Part shown: piece by piece, positions 60,215 through 64,000 of the stretch
Layout of the letters: each line of letters starts with the position of its first letter
How positions within the stretch are numbered: position 1 is the first letter of the stretch
Source of the DNA: a virus
IMG/VR virus record: IMGVR_UViG_3300032931_001151
Location: 150,201 to 214,200 of that record
DNA length: 64,000 bases
Reading direction: 5' to 3' (one strand)
The notes under the pieces: generated by a model
Seen by the model: the letters and a program-made list of their open reading frames with translations, nothing else
The model's database searches: none
Told to the model about the DNA's origin: nothing
Made by a program: the position numbers and the translations under genes

Positions 60215-60288
60215 GGGTCATTGACCGAGTGGCACAGGTGATGGGTTCTAAACCCATTTAGAAGTGTTCAAATCACTTATGACTCACA
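60215..60288 (+). tRNA. Amber suppressor tRNA (CTA anticodon)
   Basis: A complete short-variable-arm cloverleaf: acceptor GGGTCAT/ATGACTC (one G-T), D arm ACC/GGT, anticodon stem ATGGG/CCCAT with loop TTCTAAA, variable TTAG, T arm AAGTG/CACTT with loop TTCAAAT. The anticodon CTA (60248-60250) reads UAG. The 3' end is ACA; full CCA is not encoded. The charged amino acid cannot be told; the short variable arm argues against Ser, Leu or Tyr. Confidence 0.85.
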
Positions 60289-60290
60289 AT

Positions 60291-60298
60291 TATAAATA
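60291..60298 (+). promoter_or_regulatory. T4-type late promoter
   Basis: TATAAATA between the amber tRNA and the next gene pair, 21 bases before an ATG with a strong RBS (AAAGGAG). Confidence 0.65.
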
Positions 60299-60319
60299 AA
60301 CACTAGCAAAGGAGCTAAT

Positions 60320-60430
60320 ATGATTGCTTAGAAGAAATTAGAATATGGGTAGGTAGGTTGTCGTGGACCTCCTATTTGTTATTGGTTGAATAATCTCAAA
60401 TTAACACCAATAACAAGGAATATAATATGA
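60320..60430 (+). other. Leader frame with two in-frame amber codons
   Basis: AAAGGAG precedes an ATG whose frame meets TAG at codon 4 and codon 11, then runs open to a TGA that overlaps the next gene's ATG (ATGA at 60427-60430). Two hairpins lie inside it, including GTTATTGGT/ACCAATAAC (60378-60386 with 60406-60414) right before that gene's RBS. If the adjacent CTA tRNA is active, ribosomes could read through, open the hairpins and restart on the next gene. Chance is a fair alternative. Confidence 0.35.
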
Positions 60431-60855
60431 ATAAAAAAGAATTGATTGCTAAGATTAAAGAAGAAATTAAAGTCACTTCCGAGATCCTTAGAATAAATAA
60501 AAAGACTCACAAACAAAACCAAAGAATGTATTCACAAGGCACAAGACCTTTTGAGTTAATTCAACTTTATCCGTTTGATGTGGAAAAGGTAACACCTTTT
60601 AATCATAATTATGTAAAAGTAATTGATGGAAAACATTATTGGAACTATAGTTACAACGAAACTCCATGCAATGCGGGCATTGAGTCGGCAAAGTGCCACT
60701 TGACTTGTCTACATATTGTGTATAATATGCTTCGTACAAAAAAGACGCATTGCCACAACATTGAAAGGAATGATTATTATGTTAAATATTTTGATAAGCT
60801 CATACAAGGATATCTTAGCCAAGTGGAAGAGGAACAAAATGTTGTCGTATCCTGA
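60427..60855 (+). CDS. Hypothetical protein next to peptidyl-tRNA hydrolase
   Basis: 142 residues. Basic helical N-terminus (KKELIAKIKEEIKVTSEILR), then a Tyr/Asn-rich middle and a Cys/His-containing segment NAGIESAKCHLTCLHIVYNM. No family recognised. AAGGA lies before the ATG, next to a 9-bp hairpin. Its 3' end overlaps the PTH2-like gene by 17 bases, so the two are probably made together. Confidence 0.68.
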   Translation: MNKKELIAKIKEEIKVTSEILRINKKTHKQNQRMYSQGTRPFELIQLYPFDVEKVTPFNHNYVKVIDGKHYWNYSYNETPCNAGIESAKCHLTCLHIVYNMLRTKKTHCHNIERNDYYVKYFDKLIQGYLSQVEEEQNVVVS

Positions 60856-61210
60856 ACCACCATCTTTAGAAGAAGCACTAAAACAAGTTAGAATGTATGT
60901 TTTAGTAAGAAGGGAAATTTTACCTTTAGTCCATTGTGTTTGTCAATGTACACATGCGGTAGCCGAATTTATTCATTATCATCAAAATGATAATACTAAA
61001 TTATGGGTTACATGTGAAAAAACTTTAATTGTTTTAGAAGCGACGGAAGACCAAATAAAAGAAAAAATGATTTGGTTTGCTGACCGTCATATGAATTATC
61101 AACCTTTTTGTGAACCGGATATGAATAATGTTCTAACGGCGGTTGCGTTTCAACCAATTACAAAACAAATTGGTAATGAAGTTTTTGGTAACTTAAAGCT
61201 TCTAAAATAA
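60839..61210 (+). CDS. PTH2-type peptidyl-tRNA hydrolase
   Basis: 123 residues from the ATG at 60839 (GAGGA upstream; the longer frame covers the previous gene). The pattern follows archaeal/eukaryotic-type PTH2 enzymes, which cut peptide from stalled peptidyl-tRNA: MYVLVRREI, CVCQCTHAVAEFI (family QCAHA), LWVTCEKTLIVLEATEDQIK, then CEPDMNNVLTAVAFQP (family D-x-G-x-T then T-x-x-A-x-x-P) and NEVFGNLKLL at the end. The usual catalytic Lys before QCAHA appears as His. Its place among the tRNAs suggests it frees tRNA lost by ribosome drop-off. Confidence 0.78.
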   Translation: MLSYPEPPSLEEALKQVRMYVLVRREILPLVHCVCQCTHAVAEFIHYHQNDNTKLWVTCEKTLIVLEATEDQIKEKMIWFADRHMNYQPFCEPDMNNVLTAVAFQPITKQIGNEVFGNLKLLK

Positions 61211-61223
61211 TATTTAAAAATGA

Positions 61224-61262
61224 CCCGTCCAAGTATAAATAAGTTTATAACACTTGGACGGG
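61224..61262 (+). promoter_or_regulatory. RBS-hiding hairpin with an internal late promoter
   Basis: CCCGTCCAAGT (61224-61234) and ACTTGGACGGG (61252-61262) form a perfect 11-bp stem ending 8 bases before the HNH gene's ATG, over its RBS. The loop begins with TATAAATA (61234-61241). RNA from the late promoter would start near 61247, without the 5' arm, and be translatable; RNA read from upstream would be folded and silent. T4's I-TevI is controlled in this way. Confidence 0.78.
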
Positions 61263-61270
61263 ACACTATT

Positions 61271-61897
61271 ATGAATGAAAATGTACTTAGAAAAGATAAA
61301 CAAAAATTACATCTTATTAAAAAATTAAGATGTATTATGGATCATGGCGGAAAATGTAAACATTGTGGAAAGGATTTAATAATAAACCACTACGATGCAG
61401 ATTTTCATCATATAGACCCTTCGATTAAAGAAGTTGTGGGGCATTCTTTAATGAATGGGCATTATTACAAAATAAAAAAAGAAGTTGATAAGTGTATTTT
61501 ATTATGTGGATCGTGTCATAGGTATGAACATTGTAAATGGAAAGATTGGATTAATCACAAAGAAGAATTACTTTCTTTAGCAAAAAATATTCATAATAGG
61601 AGAACCATAGAAGATACACAACAACGTATTAAAAAAATTAAAGAATTATATTTAAGCGGTAATGGTATAAGACAAATAGCAAAAATATTAGGAATACCTG
61701 TATCCTCTGTTGGATATACAATTAAGAAATTGGGTATAGGTAGACCATTTATTACTAAAGTGTCTAATGAAGAATTGATAGAATGTTTTAAGCAAGGAAT
61801 GACAGCAAGTGAGGTTTCAAAAAAATATAATTGTTGTTATGCAAACTGTTGTAGAAAACATAAAAAATGGAGAAATAAAAAAAGTAAGCTGCTATAG
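61271..61897 (+). CDS. HNH homing endonuclease with two DNA-binding helix-turn-helices
   Basis: 208 residues from the ATG at 61271. HNH core: CKHCGKDLI (about 34-42), DADFHHIDP (about 48-56), CILLCGSCHRYEHC (about 79-92). Two C-terminal helix-turn-helix segments, SGNGIRQIAKILGIPVSSVG (about 135-154) and QGMTASEVSKKYNC, would give site choice. Like other free-standing phage homing enzymes, it likely cuts a related genome lacking it. Its last 10 bases, including the TAG stop, are the first bases of tRNA-Thr, so the tRNA is the insertion boundary. Confidence 0.88.
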   Translation: MNENVLRKDKQKLHLIKKLRCIMDHGGKCKHCGKDLIINHYDADFHHIDPSIKEVVGHSLMNGHYYKIKKEVDKCILLCGSCHRYEHCKWKDWINHKEELLSLAKNIHNRRTIEDTQQRIKKIKELYLSGNGIRQIAKILGIPVSSVGYTIKKLGIGRPFITKVSNEELIECFKQGMTASEVSKKYNCCYANCCRKHKKWRNKKSKLL

Positions 61898-61961
61898 TAT
61901 AATGGTATTATGCGATCTTGGTATGATTGAGACGGAAGTTCGATTCTTCCTGGCAGCACCA
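61888..61961 (+). tRNA. tRNA-Thr (GGT)
   Basis: Acceptor GCTGCTA/TGGCAGC, anticodon loop TTGGTAT, T arm GGAAG/CTTCC, CCA encoded. The 5' acceptor strand overlaps the end of the HNH gene. Confidence 0.9.
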
Positions 61962-62027
61962 TTCAAGTTACACTTTTTTCTAAGAGTTTTGTGTTTCCAA
62001 GCAAGCAAACGAAAAAACTTAGTGCAT

Positions 62028-62101
62028 ACAGTAATAGTATAACGGAATTATTTTCCACTCCAAACGGAAAGATCGTGGTCCGACTCCACGTTACTGTGCC
62101 A
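62028..62101 (+). tRNA. tRNA-Trp (CCA)
   Basis: Acceptor ACAGTAA/TTACTGT, anticodon loop CTCCAAA, discriminator G, CCA encoded. One mismatch in the anticodon stem. Confidence 0.88.
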
Positions 62102-62106
62102 ATCAT

Positions 62107-62182
62107 ATCCGTTTAGCTCATTAGGAAGAGTTTCTTGGTCCTAACAAGAAGGTAGTAGGTTCGAATCCTACAACGGATGCCA
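62107..62182 (+). tRNA. tRNA-Arg (CCT)
   Basis: Acceptor ATCCGTT/AACGGAT, anticodon stem TCTTG/CAAGA with loop GTCCTAA, CCA encoded. Confidence 0.9.
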
Positions 62183-62193
62183 AAATTTAGTAT

Positions 62194-62267
62194 ACCCGGT
62201 TCATCTAATGGAAGGATATAAAACTACGAATTTTATCATTTAGGTTCGAATCCTAAGCCGGGTGCCA
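62194..62267 (+). tRNA. tRNA-Arg (ACG)
   Basis: Acceptor ACCCGGT/GCCGGGT, anticodon stem TAAAA/TTTTA with loop CTACGAA, CCA encoded. A34 is normal for this bacterial isoacceptor (edited to inosine). Confidence 0.9.
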
Positions 62268-62269
62268 TT

Positions 62270-62394
62270 TCTCTAGATGCATTAAAGGATTACACCAAAC
62301 AGTGGATTGTAGGTTCAACTCCTACCAAGTGAAAGCTTGTAGCTTAATTGGCAAAGCAACCGTCAAAAACATCTTTTAAACTTTTTGCTAGAGA
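62270..62394 (+). pseudogene. Two tRNA-like remnants in reversed order
   Basis: A good T ar​m (GTAGG TTCAACT CCTAC, 62309-62325) follows only a stunted anticodon arm (CAC/GTG), and about 10 bases later comes a D-arm-like 5' half (GCTT...AAGC near 62342-62357) with no matching 3' half. TCTCTAG (62270-62276) and CTAGAGA (62388-62394) also pair across the whole region. These look like decayed tRNA pieces; a permuted (3'-before-5') tRNA is a remote option. Confidence 0.4.
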
Positions 62395-62405
62395 ATCTTT
62401 TTCAT

Positions 62406-62495
62406 GCGGATGTGTTGGAATTGGCAGACATCATAGTTTTAGACACTATGGCGAAATTAAGTAGCGTGCAGGTTCAACTCCTGTCGTCCGCACCA
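62406..62495 (+). tRNA. tRNA-Leu (TAG)
   Basis: Acceptor GCGGATG/CGTCCGC, anticodon stem ATAGT/ACTAT with loop TTTAGAC, long variable arm, discriminator A, CCA encoded. Reads CTA. Confidence 0.9.
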
Positions 62496-62501
62496 AATTG
62501 T

Positions 62502-62634
62502 TGTCGTGTAGCTCAGTGGTTAGAGCGAATTTTTGAGGAAACGAGAAATTGTTTCTAGGTCGCAAATAGTGACCGTTCAAAATTGTGCGGGTAAAAATGT
62601 CTTTAGTGACATGGTTCGATTCCCCCTACGACAA
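62502..62634 (+). tRNA. Interrupted tRNA-like gene with two insertions
   Basis: Acceptor TGTCGTG/TACGACA and a textbook D arm (GCTC/GAGC) are followed by stem AATTT/AAATT (62528-62532, 62580-62584) closing a 47-base loop in place of 7. The T stem is split: GGG (62589-62591), a 21-base hairpin insert (62592-62612), then GG TTCGATT CCCCC. Removing the insert restores a perfect GGGGG/CCCCC T arm. Removing 40 bases from the loop would restore a normal length; the anticodon depends on the exact joint (GTT, GAT or GAG). May be spliced, or dead. Confidence 0.5.
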
Positions 62635-62646
62635 CATCTTTTTCAA

Positions 62647-62732
62647 GCGTCTATGGAGAAATAGAAGACTCGTGAGACTAAGAATCTCATTCCGTAAATG
62701 GAGTACAAGTGCAAGTCTTGTTAGGCGCACCA
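62647..62732 (+). tRNA. tRNA-Leu (AAG)
   Basis: Acceptor GCGTCTA/TAGGCGC, anticodon stem TGAGA/TCTCA with loop CTAAGAA, long variable arm, CCA encoded. An A34 leucine tRNA is uncommon in bacteria. Confidence 0.85.
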
Positions 62733-62747
62733 TTTTGTAAAATCCAC

Positions 62748-62835
62748 GGGGGCGTGGTGAAATAGAAAACACACAACGCTTAAAACGTTGCGGATAGAAA
62801 TATCCTTGCAGGTGCAAGTCCTGTCGCCCCTACCA
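62748..62835 (+). tRNA. tRNA-Leu (TAA)
   Basis: Acceptor GGGGGCG/CGCCCCT, anticodon stem CAACG/CGTTG with loop CTTAAAA, long variable arm GGATA/TATCC, CCA encoded. Confidence 0.9.
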
Positions 62836-62840
62836 ATTAC

Positions 62841-62914
62841 GCCGATTTAGTATAGTGACATTACAATTGATTCGTATCCAATAAACGATGGTTTAATTCC
62901 ATCAATCGGCACCA
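62841..62914 (+). tRNA. tRNA-Thr (CGT)
   Basis: Acceptor GCCGATT/AATCGGC, anticodon loop TTCGTAT, T arm GATGG/CCATC, CCA encoded. One mismatch in the anticodon stem. Confidence 0.85.
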
Positions 62915-62915
62915 G

Positions 62916-63344
62916 TTATTCGTGAAATAGTTTCTTTACTTTATTCGTAAGTTCAACATTTTCTACTAATTTAGGAATGACCATTCCAAATTCTCTACCT
63001 TTAGTTTTAATATAAGGAAATGCAATCATAAGAATATCGAGTAACTCTCTATATTTTCTAAAGTTTTCTATAAATTGTTTTTTATCTTTTATCTCTTTTA
63101 TGTTGTTTAAATTGGACAATAAAGAAATAAAACAAACTAAATCATCGTTATTCTTAAAGTGATCTAATGATATATTGGTAGAGTTGGTTAAATCGTCGTC
63201 AATTTGTGATTTTGAGGGTACTAATGGTTCTATTTTTTTAGGAGTTGGTCTTGACTTCCATTTATCAAAAAAACCTTCAATTAATTGTAAATCTTCTGTT
63301 AAACTTGATAAATCTTCATTTAATTCTTGTTGTTCTAATGGCAT
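62916..63344 (-). CDS. Hypothetical late protein
   Basis: 142 residues from the ATG at 63344, chosen for the GGGGAG site and the late promoter at 63364-63371; a longer frame reads through the promoter. Acidic N-terminus (ELNEDLSSLTEDLQLIEGFF), a Pro/Lys linker, then helices ending MVIPKLVENVELTNKVKKLF. No family recognised. It runs opposite to the tRNAs and ends one base past tRNA-Thr (CGT). Confidence 0.7.
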   Translation of the reverse strand: MPLEQQELNEDLSSLTEDLQLIEGFFDKWKSRPTPKKIEPLVPSKSQIDDDLTNSTNISLDHFKNNDDLVCFISLLSNLNNIKEIKDKKQFIENFRKYRELLDILMIAFPYIKTKGREFGMVIPKLVENVELTNKVKKLFHE

Positions 63345-63357
63345 AATGACTCCCCTA

Positions 63358-63385
63358 TTGACATATTTATAATGAGGACTATAAT
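63358..63385 (+). promoter_or_regulatory. Sigma-70 promoter
   Basis: TTGACA, 16-base spacer and TATAAT, 23 bases before the 76-residue gene. The spacer contains the oppositely directed late promoter of the gene to the left. Confidence 0.78.
63364..63371 (-). promoter_or_regulatory. T4-type late promoter
   Basis: TATAAATA on the minus strand, 19 bases before the ATG at 63344, inside the spacer of the rightward sigma-70 promoter, so early and late transcription here may exclude each other. Confidence 0.7.
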
Positions 63386-63408
63386 AAATATAAGAAAAGG
63401 GGTATAAA

Positions 63409-63639
63409 ATGAGTACTCTAGAACTCTTAAATAATGAAGACCTAGATTGCCTAGATGGTATGCTCATCTTTGGCATGAATGGGGATATTAATCGGTATAA
63501 CGTGTGTAAACTTAAGGTTGATGAATATTTAGTGGAAGAAGCCATTAAGGAATATGGATTAAAAGATGCTTTAAAAGAAAAAGTAATTACCCAAAAAGAG
63601 GCTAACGAGTATCTTGAAAAGCATAAGTTTGTTGCATAA
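63409..63639 (+). CDS. Small early hypothetical protein
   Basis: 76 residues, acidic then helical: DLDCLDGMLIFGMNGDINRY followed by a Lys/Glu-rich helix. A consensus-like sigma-70 promoter and an AAGGGG site precede it, so it is probably expressed early. No family recognised. tRNA-Val begins one base after its stop. Confidence 0.68.
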   Translation: MSTLELLNNEDLDCLDGMLIFGMNGDINRYNVCKLKVDEYLVEEAIKEYGLKDALKEKVITQKEANEYLEKHKFVA

Positions 63640-63640
63640 T

Positions 63641-63714
63641 GGGCGTTTAGTTTAATGGAAAAACATCTCTTTTACACGGAGAATTCGGGGGTTCGATTCC
63701 CTCAATGCCTACCA
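63641..63714 (+). tRNA. tRNA-Val (TAC)
   Basis: Acceptor GGGCGTT/AATGCCT, anticodon stem TCTCT/GGAGA with loop TTTACAC, T loop TTCGATT, CCA encoded. Confidence 0.88.
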
Positions 63715-63718
63715 ATAT

Positions 63719-63804
63719 GCGGAGTGAAGTCCAATGGCCGGACATCAGATTGTGGCTCTGAGTGCGAAAGCACATTGCGGGTTCGAATCCCGTCACTTCG
63801 CCCA
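63719..63804 (+). tRNA. tRNA-His (GTG) with a long variable arm
   Basis: Acceptor CGGAGTG/CACTTCG plus the histidine-specific extra G at -1 (63719) paired with C73, then CCA. Anticodon stem TCAGA/TCTGA with loop TTGTGGC. The variable region is about 15 bases with a hairpin GTGC-GAAA-GCAC, whereas tRNA-His normally has about five. Confidence 0.82.
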
Positions 63805-63809
63805 TTTAC

Positions 63810-63885
63810 GGTGGATTAGTTATTCGGCAATAACAGTAGTATCATAAACTACACAAAAAGGGTTCGACTCCCTTATCCACTACCA
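63810..63885 (+). tRNA. tRNA-Met (CAT)
   Basis: Acceptor GGTGGAT/ATCCACT, anticodon stem GTAGT/ACTAC with loop ATCATAA, CCA encoded. A lysidine-modified tRNA-Ile with the same anticodon cannot be ruled out. Confidence 0.82.
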
Positions 63886-63910
63886 ATTTTCTATTCTACA
63901 ATTCCCCTAT

Positions 63911-63918
63911 TATAAATA
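63911..63918 (+). promoter_or_regulatory. T4-type late promoter
   Basis: TATAAATA, 19 bases before the ATG of the gene that leaves the window at the right edge. Confidence 0.75.
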
Positions 63919-63937
63919 AGTTAATAAGGGGCTTTCA

Positions 63938-64000
63938 ATGAACTTTAAGCAATTTTATAAAGAAGGTTTAGTCCGTACTCCTACGGACGATATTCGTAAA
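63938..64000 (+). CDS. Start of a late gene, truncated by the window edge
   Basis: Only 21 residues are visible (MNFKQFYKEGLVRTPTDDIR...). AAGGGG lies 7 bases before the ATG and a late promoter before that. The opening F-K-x-F-[YF] is also seen near the start of the proteins at 6989-8107 and 51841-53004, perhaps a shared N-terminal tag of late or virion proteins. Confidence 0.65.
   Translation, partial: MNFKQFYKEGLVRTPTDDIRK

Noticed and set aside
445-63639. Genome-wide recoding of TAG as a sense codon
   Set aside because: Seven genes end cleanly at TAG at their expected family lengths, and long conserved genes contain no in-frame TAG, so only partial suppression is plausible.

Overview
The window is a stretch of an AT-rich, tailed, T4-type bacteriophage genome. 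The evidence is a near-complete T4-like replication, recombination and late-transcription set: RNase H, UvsY, UvsW, gp46, gp47, gp55, gp43, UvsX, gp41, gp32, a fused gp39/60, gp45, gp44, gp62, RegA, gp61 and gp52, plus the head protein gp4. Many copies of the T4 late-promoter word TATAAATA lie 20-45 bases before start codons. The sequences are far from T4 itself, so I read this as a deep-branching T4 relative. A lipoprotein signal peptide and many surface-sugar genes suggest a Gram-negative host; the host species cannot be read from the sequence.

Layout. Bases 1-8476 hold mostly minus-strand genes, many behind TATAAATA: gp2-region unknowns, RNase H, a RuvC-like resolvase, several acidic low-complexity proteins that look like late or virion proteins, and a nucleotidyltransferase-like protein; gp4 is on the plus strand. 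Bases 8.5-26.5 kb carry uvsY-uvsW, gp46-gp47-gp55 on the opposite strand, DNA polymerase, UvsX, gp41 and a possible helicase loader. A 578-base non-coding gap at 12354-12931 is full of perfect hairpins and may encode a structured RNA. Gene 32 (26.6 kb) is followed by dTDP-rhamnose genes, a membrane lipoprotein, and the block topoisomerase-clamp-clamp loader-RegA-primase-topoisomerase (30.9-38.7 kb).

Bases 38.7-51.6 kb are a sugar island: GMD, a GDP-fucose-synthase/ColC-like reductase and a ColD-like dehydratase with His in place of the PLP lysine (a GDP-colitose or GDP-fucose route), then eleven minus-strand genes, mostly overlapping, of glycosyltransferases (some fucosyltransferase-like) and an asparagine-synthetase-like amidotransferase. 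Bases 51.6-57.6 kb hold a small proline-rich protein, a possible nuclease, a B12-dependent ribonucleotide reductase, an HNH endonuclease and membrane proteins.

Bases 57.6-64 kb are a tRNA region with about 22 intact tRNA genes. They include five serine isoacceptors, a tRNA with a CTA (amber) anticodon, and one tRNA-like gene whose anticodon loop and T stem are interrupted by extra hairpins. The region also encodes a PTH2-type peptidyl-tRNA hydrolase and an HNH endonuclease under a hairpin/late-promoter switch. The array is headed by a 38-codon leader ORF rich in codons read by the phage's own tRNAs; it ends on one arm of a pair of mutually exclusive hairpins, the second of which is a terminator. 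This has the layout of an amino-acid-operon attenuator, but for a tRNA operon, and is the strongest candidate here for an undescribed system. RNA folds, promoters and family calls were made by eye; none was computed or searched.
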